From positions 1,922,001-1,986,000 of the forward strand of contig JACONQ010000002.1 in NCBI GenBank assembly GCA_014281115.1: DNA of 64,000 nt, in the 5' to 3' direction. The notes beneath the pieces are model-generated. The model searched no databases. It saw only the letters and a program-made list of their open reading frames with translations, and was not told the origin of the DNA. This DNA comes from Laburnicola sp. R22_1. Taxonomy: Eukaryota; Ascomycota; Dothideomycetes; Pleosporales; Didymosphaeriaceae. The translations under genes and the position numbers were made by a program. Positions within the stretch are counted from its first letter, which is position 1. Each line of letters starts with the position of its first letter. This document shows, one piece after another, positions 1 through 10,838 of the stretch.

Positions 1-843
1 GCGCCTATCGGCCCGACTACCACCGGCGGCTTCATCAGCCCATGCATCCGGCGACGAGGAAGGTGACCATGTAAGCGCGCACGTATAGGTAGACAGCTGT
101 GCACGATTTATTGTGTGTATGTAGCATTACATTGCATTGCGCTGCGGTGCGGTGCGCTGCGATACTACAGTCAAATGCAGTGATGTGTCGTGTTGGCAGT
201 CCAAAGCGCGCTTCTGGCGCTCTATTCGTTGTCTAGTAAGATTACATGCAAGGACGCATGTACGTACACGGGTGGTTGTCCGAAGTGCGATCGGGAGATC
301 CATAGCGGTATGTGCATACTTTGCATAGATTGGTAGATCGATCGAGGCTTAGTCAATATAGCTTGTTCATCAAACGCAGGAACAGCACCGGACGTTCTAG
401 CATGCTTCTGCAGTGTACTACGCCTGTTTAGGCTTCGAAGCGGTCTGCAGCTGAGAAATAGTCTCTGAAACGAAGTGACCTGGGACAAAAACATAGCGTA
501 TGAATGATAATGATATTAGTGCCTTTTGCTTCTGGCCTCCAGGCATCAATAGGCCCGGCACACGTTCCAACGCCGTAGGCAACTCGCCCATATGCATTTC
601 TTGCGCGCATGAGACACCCCAATGCTCCGCACTACTCGGTCCTTTGCGTCGTCTCTGTCGTTAAGATATGAGAAGACAAAAACTAAAAATGGAAAGCAAA
701 TGCAATAAGAAAACATGAATCGGAACGTCTATGCAACCTTCAGTGTGTCCAAATCACCACGAGGAAAAAGTGGTCTCAGCCATGTATGTACAGGGGAATC
801 AGTGTTAAAAACGGGTATAAAACAGCTCTCACGACACGAACGC
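1..843. other. Intergenic, no gene seen
   Basis: No conserved reading frame is visible on either strand. The stretch lies downstream of the hexokinase gene, which is on the minus strand, so its right end should carry that gene's 3' UTR. A short run of TGCGG/TGCGC units near 135-165 is the only local structure noticed. Confidence 0.5.
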
Positions 844-2571
844 CTACTCTTCGAGGCAGCACACCGCAACTGCAGCGCCAAAGATGGCCGACTCAACAGC
901 GATCTCGAGATGTATCGACTTGGGCTCCGCACCGGACGCGGCAGTCAACTCGTCAAGATGTGACTGGCACAATTCGCGGAAAAGCGGATACTTCTCAATG
1001 ATGGATCCATTACATCCTATGGCCATCTTTCCGGCGGAAGCTGGCGTCAACCCTTCTGAGGCGGTACGGAGCATCCAAAGCGAGTGGATACCAGTTGCAA
1101 GGAAGGCAGCTGCGCGATGGGCAACGAGTTGAGAAACCTGGCGGACGAAGTGAATGTCATTGTAGGAAGGCGGCCTGCTGAGGGCATGCATCGTCTGGAA
1201 CAAGGCGACGCCGGTTGTTAAATTCTTGGAACCGTCCATTTCCAGAGCTGCAAGGGTACCGGTATCGAGTGAATACGGTTCGTTGAGTTTTTCGGGCACT
1301 TCACCACCAAATAGGCCTGCTATGCGTACTGCTTCCACAATGATCAATCGCACTATCTCCCCTAGGTAGCGACCGCTGATCATTTGTTCGAAAGGTTGAA
1401 AGTCCGGGCGAACATGGGCTTCTTTGAGCTGCTCGTCCCACCTAGTCATTGGGAACACAGTTTCGCCGCCGAACATGCTGAGTTCAGTATTGACGAGAAC
1501 GTGGGTGGCTTCGTCTCGCCATTTCTGCGGATAGTTTTTATACTTCGAGGACGCCAGGGCGGATGTGGGAAGGTGCACAGAAATATTGAAGCCGGTTCCC
1601 AGAATGACGGCAAATCGCGTGGCAGGGTCCTCGTAGGCACGTGATAGCAATGTCGCAGACGAGTCGTTCACTATTGAGTCTAGTCTTACGGGCAGGTTCT
1701 ACAACACGGTCAATCCTCATGTTTAGCAACGGTTAGTGTTGATCGGCTCACCCTCTTTCTGCATGGAGCCATGATTAGCTCGCTCAGGTCTTGGCCAAGT
1801 GTACCTTCAGTCGCGCGGAAGCCCTTGCCCATCTCCAGTAGATTGCCGGAGTGGATGGATGTTTGACTGAAATCCGTCAGTTGTGCAAAGCGCGAATGCT
1901 CAGGCGTCGACGTACTCGATGGGGAAGGACCACGCCAGACCCATGGGGAAGGTGCTGGCGCCGTTGATCTTCTTAAGTTGCGGATCGGCAAGGGCCGTCT
2001 CGATTTTCTCCGCCATCCAGTCGAAGAACTGGGTGCCACGCAGGTATCGCACAGAGTTGTCGATTTTGTAGCTCTTCATGTTGACGATACGCATGCTCTT
2101 GGCAGCGGACTGGTGGCCGTTTAACTCGACGACGGCGACACGGAAAGTAGAGCCGCCGACGTCCAGGGCCAGATAGGTGCCCTTCTCGAGACCGGTGGGC
2201 AGCTTGTCGTTGTAGGAAGGCAGCATGCAGATGTCACTCGCCTGGAGTTTTGGTGCGAACTGGGCATGCAGCTTCGAGGACATTTGCAGCAACTTTCCAG
2301 GTTCCAGGGGAGCTTCGAGCAGGCGCTGGATTTCTTGCAGCAGGTCGTCGATGGAGCGGTCATAGGTCCGGACAGCATCTCGTGTGCGCTTCCGCGAAGG
2401 CAGGGACGGGAGCACCGAGTGGATCAGCGAGGGCAGCATGATGAGGCGTTCGAGGGCCGCAATCAGGCTCTGCCAGAAGTCAAACATGGGCTTCTTATAC
2501 CAGCAGCAGGGTGGGTCGGCTGCGGAGGGGTCGCGGGCGGTGCGGGCGCAGTCAGGCTGGGAGACGGTCAT
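844..2571 (-). CDS. hxk3: Hexokinase-family sugar kinase, probable GlcNAc kinase
   Basis: ATP-dependent hexokinase-fold kinase, probably phosphorylating N-acetylglucosamine in the cytosol. Three exons are read: 2571-1916, 1866-1752 and 1698-844 (introns of 49 and 53 nt), giving 541 residues. Phosphate-binding motif LDVGGSTFRV lies near residues 136-145, the sugar loop WSFPIDQTS at 214-222, the catalytic aspartate in IVND at D269, then LGTG near 290 and GCNGSIIEKYPLF near the C-terminus. Key residues look intact. The motifs are more divergent than in glycolytic hexokinases (LDVGGST for LDLGGTN, WSFPI for FSFP), as in the atypical HXK3 group. The location beside a transporter and a GlcN-6-P deaminase matches fungal GlcNAc clusters and is the main reason for the substrate call. 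The start at 2571 is the most upstream ATG; M29 and M45 are alternatives. A regulatory hexokinase such as XprF is the main rival. Confidence 0.85.
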
Positions 2572-3725
2572 AGGGCGGCTTTTGAAGCGTTTCAGCGAGT
2601 GGCAGATTGATGGAGGTGTAGCAACGGTGACAGCGGGGCCAGGTGTTGGGCAGAGCGTGGTTTGCAGATGTATATCAGACTGGCCACAGCCGACGTATGT
2701 CCGGCGGACAGGAAGCTACCAGACTTCAGGCGGGCCGGTAGCATTCGCAGCAATGTCGCAAACGGCCCTTGAGCCTGGTGTTACGGCTGATGGCATAACA
2801 GGTAGGGCGAGGGTTGTATCCGCTAGGAACACACTTGGGAAAATCCTCCGGCGAGCAGACTGGATGAGGCACGGCCGTGCGCAACGCACCGCACTCGGCC
2901 CACTCGCGGTAAGGGGGGCGGGACGGGGGGCGGGAGCCACAGAAGCGCCGTCCGAGGGGAGATGGGATGGGCCCGCGAGCGTTGCTGCGCTGTGCAGGGC
3001 GCAAATGGCGAATTGCGGATGCTGGCCGTGGTGCTGGTGCTGGCTGGCACTGGCACGGCGTGGTGGGTGGGGATGGTTACCTTGCTACGTTACTACCTTT
3101 GCTCGCGCGCCTAGGCCGCTTTGGGCGCCGGGGGCCCGCCAGAGACCAGTGCCGCGTGTCCACTCCATATCACTGATCAGCCAGATATTGGCCCTCGCAG
3201 CGATCCTCTCCTCTCTGGCGCCCCCAGGCCACCATCACCATCGCCCAATCCGCGACGCCGTCGCATCCATGATAGTGGGCGTGCTGGAGGCTGCGCACCG
3301 GACTCGCACGAACCGCTCCACCGCATCGCCAAGGCCAGTGCCCGCCTTGAAACAGTCACGACAGTGTACCGAGAACGAGCACGCCTCGTCGTCTGGAGTC
3401 TCACGGCCCTGGCTGTGGGCTACGCGCCCTGTTACGCATGCATGTGCGCCGCTGGTGACCGAGGGCTGGTACTAAACCCCCGACCCACTTTGCTCCGGGT
3501 TAAACATGAGCAACACTAGGATATGGGACCTCTTCGGTCAGGGTGCCCTTCCAAGCACTTCAGAACTGAAAATGTGTTGCTGAGCCACTGCCAGACTACT
3601 CAAATTAATAACCGTGCGCTTACATGACTCCGCCAAATCATTCACAAGAAACAGCCTAGGAAAGAGGTATCAAAACGCATATACAAATGCGGCTACGCCA
3701 ACAATATGCACAACCCCCCGCATCT
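2572..3725. other. Intergenic between hxk3 and the transporter gene
   Basis: This stretch holds the promoter of the hexokinase gene at its left and the 3' end of the transporter gene at its right. It is GC-rich and keeps long open frames on several strands, none with conserved domains or splice structure. One match to the Ndt80-type middle sporulation element lies at 2998-3006. Confidence 0.5.
2998..3006 (+). promoter_or_regulatory. Ndt80/RON1-type element (GNCRCAAAW match)
   Basis: GGCGCAAAT matches the middle sporulation element consensus GNCRCAAAW of Ndt80-family regulators, about 430 bp upstream of the hexokinase ATG. RON1, which controls the GlcNAc cluster of Trichoderma reesei, belongs to that family. 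A single 9-bp match is weak evidence alone; a second exact match lies in the other promoter of the cluster. Confidence 0.3.
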
Positions 3726-5397
3726 TTACACCTTATCCTTCACCACCTCGCCAGCAGGCACTACATGCGTCTTGGCAGCAACTTCATCAACACTTTCGTC
3801 GGTGAACTTGATGTCATGCTCGATCGCGACCGTGTCTTCGACCTTCCAGAGGATGACCGGGAGGGCAACCAGCAGACTACCAGTCAACAGACCCCAGTTG
3901 GACGCAAACATGTTCATATACGCGATCTTGCGGTCATCCAGAGCCCAGGTAATGGCTCCACCAACCGACTGGATGCCCTTGTAGAAACCAGCAAAGTTGG
4001 CAAGCTTGCGTCCGTTGTTCGTCAAAGCACCCATGAACCTGCTCATTGTTAAATCAACTCTTCAGGGCTAAACAAGGGTAGTACGTACCAGTAAACGCAC
4101 GTCTGCCATGCGGCATCGGAGAAGCCGTAGAACATGTACAAGACAAAGGGGCCGGCGAATCCTGGATCTGCCCAGTCCTTCTTCTGGTTGAGCAGCTCAG
4201 GGGGGTCTGAGCCGGGAACGGTTGCTTCTGCCCATTCGCGGGTATAGGTGGTCTGGAACTTGTAACCGCAGCCCCAGACTACCATGATAAGTGCAAACAG
4301 TGCCACCCAAGCAATCTTGGCACGCATGGTTCGACGAACGCCCTTGAAATCAAGGGCGAAGCCAAAGACCCAAGCACCGACGATCTGCATCGAATAGTAG
4401 ACCACGCCATTGAGAGCACGGGTGCGAGTGTTGAAGTAGGCACCGTTGATCTCGGTAAAGTGATAGGCGTAGAACCAGTTGGAAGACAGGAACATGGGGA
4501 ACAAGGCCAGGATATAGGGGTCAGTGAAGAATGTCTCCCACAGGCCCATGATTTCCGATGACCAAGATGGGTGCTTCATGAGAATGACCTTGGAGCCATC
4601 AGCACGGATAACATCCTTTGCGTCCACGAGAGCCCAGGCAAGACAGGCGCCGATGAGCGTGAGGATCAAGAAGCCGACATAGGTGCCGTCGCTAACTGTT
4701 TTGGCCTCGGTGCTGTGGATGCTCTGACCGAGCGGAATCTGTCCGAAGCAAGTTAGCCGCATGTTCACAAACGGCAACCGCCATAATAGGCCCGTAACAC
4801 AGATTCCTGGGTCTGACTTACCAAGCTGCCAATCACAGCCCCCATGTTGAAGATCATCCAGAACCACGAAATGTATCGACCCTTGGAGGCCTCGGGCGGG
4901 TAGGACATCATGATGGCGCCCTGAGCGCACCAGAGCAGGCCGGCGCACACACCGAGAAGCGCGCCGGCGAAGGTGGTGAAGCCCAGATTTTGCGTGTGGT
5001 TGTAGGTGAGGAAGGACGCGATGTAGACCGAGTAGCCGACGCCACCGAATAGCAAGGCAGTGCGGATACCCAGCTTGTTGGTGAATGTGCCAGCAAAGAA
5101 GCCGACCACGGAGAAGGTTGAGTAGAGAGCCGTGTTCGCGTGATTGTTGGCCGTCGCGTCCAGCTGGCCACCACCGCCCATGCCGTTGATAGCGTTGAAC
5201 ATGCCCGGGCACATGAAGCACACAAAGGACACGATCACGAGCTGTACCGGCGGCGAGGCATACCAAGGGAACCTCCCGAGGATCTTCTTGTACTTCCAGG
5301 AATTGGGCAGCTCCAGGACGCCAGCAGACTCCCTAACAGAGGTCTCTGGAGAGGCGACCTCGTGCGAGGCGTGCTTTGGGTGGTCGACTTCGGCCAT
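3726..5397 (-). CDS. ngt1: UNC-93/DUF895-type MFS transporter, probable GlcNAc permease
   Basis: Polytopic plasma-membrane transporter. Three exons, 5397-4822, 4738-4089 and 4038-3726, join in frame (introns of 83 and 50 nt, donors GTAAGT and GTACGT) to give 512 residues. By eye there are twelve hydrophobic segments: the first at about 50-66, five more before the hydrophilic loop with DAKDVIRADGSKV, and six after it. The N-terminus (about 45 residues) and the C-terminus are hydrophilic and cytosolic. The sequence belongs to the fungal DUF895/UNC-93-like branch of the major facilitator superfamily. Assignment as NGT1, the GlcNAc importer, rests on the flanking hexokinase and GlcN-6-P deaminase genes, and the substrate is inferred. 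It is transcribed divergently from the deaminase gene across a 1.1-kb shared promoter, so co-induction is plausible. Confidence 0.8.
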
Positions 5398-6515
5398 TTC
5401 GTCGCGGCCTTGATGGGCAGAGGGTCAGAGGGCAGCGCGAAGCTACGTGGAGGGGGACAATCGAAGGTTGAGTCGCAGCAAAGGAGGGAAGGACACTCCT
5501 CTACAGCGGTATTGAAATAGGCAGATCGCTTCTTGCGCGCGGTGAAGCGTGAAAGGAGGGAAGGAGTGGGTCGAGGCGGTATTTTAAGCATCTGTCAGCT
5601 GGGGTCCATCCACCCTCCTCTTCACGGAGCGCTATCCCTAAGCGGGGACAATACAGGTTGGTGCGCACACGCGACACTTGGGCCATGTTCGATAAGGCCC
5701 ATCCCCAAGTACGGTCGGTACACGCGTGGAGGCGATTCGTTTCGTTTCATGCGCCTTACTGGTCCCCGCCGCACTCCTCCGCCCTCGCCTGGACTCTGCA
5801 ACGCAACTGCACCGACCCACGGCGGCGGCGACTGTTCTCCTCCACTCCTCCCAGTGGAGAAGCCAGGCGGCGGGGCGCCTTGGAGCAGGGGTGCTTCATG
5901 CACGCCCAGGACGGCGACGCATACAGGAGGCGTAGTGCCCGCCACGCCTGCAACGCTCTCCGCCGCCACAAAAGCCTAACTAATCTACGGTCAGGATCCA
6001 TGGATGTAACCATCGACCACCTCTCCCCGCCTTATCGTGAACACCTGACATCACCCGCTCGCGAGATTGGCATCCCATCGAGGCTGTCTGCCATCCCACA
6101 TTGGCCCCAGAGCTTCCGCTAATTGGGCCTCGTGAGCAACCTCATGGTGCTGTAGCATGGCAGCACAGGCGCGATGGCTCCTCAGCCCGGTTGGCGCCTT
6201 GTGCTACCACCGTCACCTACCACTGCATTGCATCGTTCGTCGTCCTCCGGTCTGGTGTGCCGCAAGGAGCCAGAAATTGAACGGTTTCATGCCAGCTTCG
6301 AGGGCGTGGTCGCATTTGGGCATTGTCATTCGCCGCTAACAACGTGACAAAGAGACCCTGGGCCGGAGAACGAGCATGCTAGCCACCCCGCCCATGACGT
6401 GAATATGAAGGGCCCGAAACTCGGAATCTCTGATAAGATCCCACCTGCCCGAGCTTGAAGCATTTCAGCGACTTGCTACACAGCTGAGAACCGAACACAG
6501 CATCAACACTTCATC
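5398..6515. promoter_or_regulatory. Shared divergent promoter of transporter and deaminase genes
   Basis: The 1118-bp spacer separates two divergently transcribed genes that would act in one pathway, so it should hold regulatory sites for both. It contains one exact GNCRCAAAW match at 5965-5973, about 550 bp from each start codon. No conserved reading frame is seen; open frames here are short and without family features. Confidence 0.55.
5965..5973 (+). promoter_or_regulatory. Ndt80/RON1-type element (GNCRCAAAW match)
   Basis: GCCACAAAA matches the Ndt80 middle sporulation element exactly and sits nearly midway between the transporter and deaminase start codons. By simple base odds about 0.13 such matches would be expected in this spacer counting both strands, so it is suggestive only. 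Confidence 0.3.
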
Positions 6516-7853
6516 ATGTATGCATATGCGCCCCGCCTTCGGCTTCTACAATTAGGCTAACCACTGCAGGCGCCTAATAATCCGAAACGATCCGCAGACC
6601 GTGTCCAGGTACATTGCGGACTACATAATTGGTGCACGCTTCCGATCCTTGTGTTCCACAGCCTCAGCTAACGGCAGTGTCTAGAGCGCATCAACACCTT
6701 CAATCCCACTGCCGAGAGGCCTTTTGTGCTGGGCTTGCCTACTGGTAGCAGCCCTGTTCTGGTATACCAACATCTCGTCCAGCGGCACAAGGCCGGCGAG
6801 ATCTCGTTCCGCGATGTCATAACCTTCAACATGGTAGGTTTTGCAGCGCGAGCATCGAAACACCCTTGCTTCCCGACGTAGCACAACCGCAAATGTGATT
6901 CAGAGGCTGATCTCCTGTAGGACGAATATGTCGGGATTCCGCGCGAACACCCGGAGAGCTATCACAGCTTCATGTACAAGCATTTCTTCTCCCACGTAGA
7001 TGTCCGACCCGAGAACATCAATATTCTCAACGGCAATGCCCCGGATCTAGAGGCTGAATGCCACGAGTACGAGGAAAAGATTACACGAGCGGGAGGCATC
7101 GAGCTGTTTCTGGGTGGCATCGGGCCCGACGGACACATTGCTTTCAACGAGCCTGGGTCTAGTCTCAAGTCCCGGACACGTGTAAAGACCCTCGCCTATG
7201 ATACCATTATGGCAAACTCAAGGTTTTTCGGGAACAACCTGGAGCAGGTACCGAGAATGGCCTTGACAGTGGGAGTCCAAACCGTCTTAGAAGTAAGCGC
7301 CCTTGTACTGCACGGCTGAGATGACCCCTCTAACTGGTCCAGGCTCGAGAAGTAGTGATCATCATCACGGGAGCACACAAAGCTTTGGCTCTACAGAAAT
7401 GCATCGAAGAGGGCATCAATCACATGTGGACCCTTTCGAGCCTTCAGTTGCATCCTCACCCAATGATCGTCATTGACGAGGATGCTACAGCCGAATTGAG
7501 GGTTAAGACTGTTAGGGTACATGCAAGATGCAGTCTCTTCAGCAATAGGGCTAACAATGTGACAGTATTTCAAGAGCATCGAAAAGGTCGCCATCGAGCA
7601 GGGCTTCCGACAGATGATGCCTATGAAGAAGCGTGATTCTGTCGTCGAAGAAGACGCCACTCTGCTTGCGCCTACGCCGCAGCGAAATGGGCTCAAACTT
7701 GGCGTGCCGACCCAAGACATATCCCGCTCCGCCAGCCCTGCACTGGAACCCATGAGCGCACGAATCTCCGACGAAGAAGCAAACATGCTCCGCGCTGTAG
7801 ATCTCAATAGCGAGCTGCAGTTCGCCCCGATGAGCGCCCGTGTCGCAACTTGA
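6516..7853 (+). CDS. nag1: Glucosamine-6-phosphate deaminase
   Basis: Converts glucosamine-6-phosphate to fructose-6-phosphate and ammonium, the last step of GlcNAc catabolism, in the cytosol. Six exons: 6516-6517, 6570-6631, 6685-6833, 6921-7292, 7343-7516 and 7566-7853, giving 348 residues. The first exon is only the AT of the start codon; its G is the first base of exon 2. Phosphate loop LGLPTGSSP is in exon 3. Catalytic residues fall at the same numbers as in E. coli NagB: D72 in FNMDEY (first codon of exon 4), D141, H143 and E148 in [13 protein letters not shown]. The lysine in GAHKALAL is also present. About 75 residues beyond the core (after MKKRD) form a low-complexity tail. Introns carry CTAAC-type branch sites. 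The intron-2 donor GTGCAC is unusual but gives the conserved join [10 protein letters not shown]. Called dam1 in Trichoderma. Confidence 0.93.
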
Positions 7854-8420
7854 AACAAAGATGGGAGGATCCCAAGGTGATGCCGGAGTACGGACTTTTC
7901 TTTCGAAACAGGCAACTGGTCGCTCGCTTTAGATGGAACTTGATAGCATTGTCTGCCTCGTGGCAGAAAGAGACAAATTGTTGGTAGAATTTTGGTTAGT
8001 AGTAGTATCATTGGAAGCGTCCTTGGCGAGTATGGCTGCAGCAAATCCGGATTATGATGTAGAGTAGATGGTAGACGCATTTGCATAGACAATTAGCGTA
8101 TGATTTAGATACCCTGTATAATGTACATGTAAATTCTCGATACGTATCTGTGTATCAATGTCTTGCGTTGCATTGGTGTTTTCTTTTCCATCAATCTTTT
8201 GTGGGGTCCTCGGCAGAAATACGAGCACGTGCATGTGTAGAAGCACCGAACTTTGAAGGAACCCGAGGCACAAGCCGAGGCACATTCCAAAGCTTCATGG
8301 ATGACCCTTCTAAACCGACGATCCCCATATCGCCATTTGTCGCAACAACAACACATCGCGACAGTATGTCGTCGCCCCTCTGAGAGTGCGCACATCTACC
8401 TACTCGAACATTCGCTCAAC
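7854..8420. other. Intergenic, no gene seen
   Basis: This spacer contains the 3' UTR of the deaminase gene and the promoter of the next gene, both on the plus strand. It is moderately AT-rich around 7,900-8,200. No conserved reading frame was found. Confidence 0.5.
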
Positions 8421-10147
8421 ATGTCGTCGTCCAGCGCATCCTCCTCGTCCAACAAACCCGAGCAGATCGATCCCATACTGCGCAATGCCTTGCGCTACAC
8501 CATCAGCCCAAGGGAGTACCACCTCCTGCACCAATATCTGCTTTCCCGCACGCCCGCAGTGCGGAAGCGCACAATCACACCGAAGAAGTACGATGCCATC
8601 GCCAAGGGTGGAGACGATTACAATGCTGCAGCCATTCGCGCATCGCTGCGGCTTGCGGTAGTGACCTTCTCAGGACTCAAGGCTTGGGATCTGGTCAAGA
8701 CAAAGCTGCTGGCAAGCGGTGCGGCAAAGAGGTAAGCAACGCGACAAAGCGTTTGTAACTCCGAATCAAGTTTCCGTACCCTGTGTTGGCCTAGATATGC
8801 GCAGCCCGTGCGGAAGCCTTCAACATAGTACTGCAGTAAGAAGAGAAGCTGACTTTCCTAAGGCCGCACCGGCGTCTCCCTGTGTGGAAGTCGCCGAATG
8901 TCCGCTTGACTTGCTCGCTGTCCTTCATCCTCCTCTTCCACCGGCTGCTCCGTCGCTTCTTCACCCGTCTACGCGAGAGTCTTCTCAAACCAGAAGCGAA
9001 ACCTTTCCGGCGGCGGAACCCCCGTATATCGCGGTCGTTGACCTCCAGACTTGCTCCAGCTATTGGTTCAAGTATCGCAGGCTTTTTCCTCGCAGTATAT
9101 CCAGGGGATCAACTACGGATAACTATTGCGATATACATATTCACCAGGGCATTGGAGTTCAGTTACAACTACCTTGAAGAGCTGGGATACTTCCGCAACA
9201 GGCCAGCTTGGTTTGGATCATGGATGTTGATGCCAGTAGCATGTGGTCAGTTGCTACACGCCTTCGTTTTCGACCGCGACTGCTTCCCATCTTCCTATGG
9301 CGAATTTATACTAGACAAATCTCCGGAGTACATGCAGACGAGACCCGCGGACTATCCTAAGCATCTTCGATGGCCGGACAGATTTACCATTGTGGACAGT
9401 CTGGCGCAGATATCGAAGGAGAAGTGGCCGTCTTTTACGTCACCCATACTCTTCCCGAATTCAGAGACTTTACCAAAGCGTCTCACTGCTATATCACCGA
9501 TCACTTCCCCAGCGCACCCGGCAATTAAGCATCTTTCGTGCGCACTGCTGCACCCGAACGACCCTTCATGTATGCGGACCTATGTTTCATACTGGATCCA
9601 GGCATTTCCCAAGGTTGCACGCCTCTTCACGATACTGCTTACCGCATTGAGCATTCCCAAATACAAAGCTTTCCTAGATTCTCCAATATCCGCACTCAAC
9701 AATCTGGCCAAGAGCATTCTCCGCATGTCGATATTCATCTGTGGAGCAATTGGAACAAGCTGGGGCTCCATCTGTCTCTTTCAAAATACTTTCCCCCGCA
9801 GTTTCCTACCCACTCAAAGATGGTTCCTCGGAGGGTTCCTGGGCGGCATGTGGGCTTTCCTGGAACGCAAAAATGGACGCGCCAACTTCCTGTACTCGAT
9901 GCGCATGTCCATTGACTCGCTCTGGAAGGTTGGCGTTAAGAGGAGGTGGTGGCGTGGTATCAATAACGGAGACGTTTTGCTGTTCGTAATAAGTCTGGCT
10001 ACGGTCAATGTGCTCTACGAGTTATCTCCCAGGTCTGTCAACAGTGGGGTTGCACGGAAGGGTTTGGGTGTCATGCGAGGCGAGGGTTGGGTTGATCGAG
10101 CGACTCTTCCGCGAGGGGGGAAGGAAAAGAGTGATGAAGATGAGTAA
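8421..10147 (+). CDS. TMEM135-like integral membrane protein
   Basis: Multi-pass membrane protein resembling the fungal branch of the TMEM135 family, linked in animals to peroxisomes, mitochondria and lipid handling. Read as two exons, 8421-8731 and 8863-10147, giving 531 residues. The donor GTAAGC is clear. The acceptor at 8862 (CTAAG after a CTGAC branch site) is the only one found that keeps the frame, so the join near residue 104 is less sure. The N-terminus is Ser-rich, followed by a helical segment containing ALRYTISPREYHLLHQYLL. A CALLHPNDPSC motif with paired Cys/His near the middle is typical of the family. Later segments GAIGTSWGSICLFQ and FLGGFLGGMWAFLERK look like Tim17-type glycine-rich membrane helices. 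The C-terminus is charged and ends KSDEDE. A more general Tim17/PXMP4-type assignment is possible. Confidence 0.72.
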
Positions 10148-10252
10148 ATCACAATATAGTCATAAGCCAAGCTTTCCTTGGTTGCGGCGTTCGTGTTGGG
10201 CATTCTGGGGTATTGTATAGCGTGGAGCCGTTTGCCTTGTTGCTGTGGGTTT

Positions 10253-10532
10253 ATGTGGTGTTAATTTAATCTACCTAGGGGTAGGACGACAAAGGCTTTT
10301 ATCTTCAATAATATAACAAAAAAAGCAGAGCCCCTTAGTAAATAAAAAGTGTGTAAAATAATAATAACAAAAATTGCCTAGTAGGTTTATATTAATACTG
10401 TGCTTTTTTGTAATTACCTTTTTACACTTTTTTTTATTTACTAAGCAAAGGGCTTTACTTTTTTTAATTATATTATTTAAGATAAAAGCCTTTGTTGTTC
10501 TACCCCTAGGTAGTTAATTTAACGCCACACAT
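10253..10532. mobile_element. Palindromic MITE, about 280 bp
   Basis: Two arms of roughly 120 bp are inverted copies of each other around a spacer of about 22 bp. The left arm reads CTACCTAGGGGTAGGACGAC then AAAGGCTTTTATCTT; the right arm repeats this on the other strand with a few differences. The ends are close to ATGTGGTGTTAA and TTAACGCCACACAT. No coding capacity is visible. Related arms recur at 20.3, 30.8, 33.2 and 35.1 kb. It lies in the spacer between the TMEM135-like gene and sfh5, an otherwise normal-GC region. The exact ends and target duplication are not settled. Confidence 0.8.
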
Positions 10533-10838
10533 TAATACTGTTCGCGTAGTACCCGGTGTAACGAGGAGATGTTAGTAGCATGTTGTTACTTGTATGCAAT
10601 CGATCTAATGCAATCTGTATATAACTTACCTCCATCGAGATACCAGCTATGTTTGTACAAACATGGATGGAGCATGTGGAGTAGTCGGCAGATGGTAAAA
10701 GTCGGTAAAAACTCGGAGATTTATGATTAGATAAGACTCAATGCAAATACTCGACTCCACTTCTGAGCAAGACCCTCTCCGCAACTTCCGCCGTCAAGCT
10801 CAATCCCGAACCCACATCAGATTTTGGGCTCATCAGAC

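Noticed and set aside
2384..3475. 363-codon open frame on the plus strand
   Set aside because: It is antisense to the 5' end of the hexokinase gene and runs into its promoter. The translation is Arg/Ala/Gly-rich with no family features, as expected of a chance open frame in GC-rich DNA.
8795..8835. Possible extra exon in the TMEM135-like gene between CTAG and GTAAGA
   Set aside because: In the phase required by exon 1 it contains an in-frame TAG, so a single 131-nt intron is preferred, although the join remains the least certain of this set.
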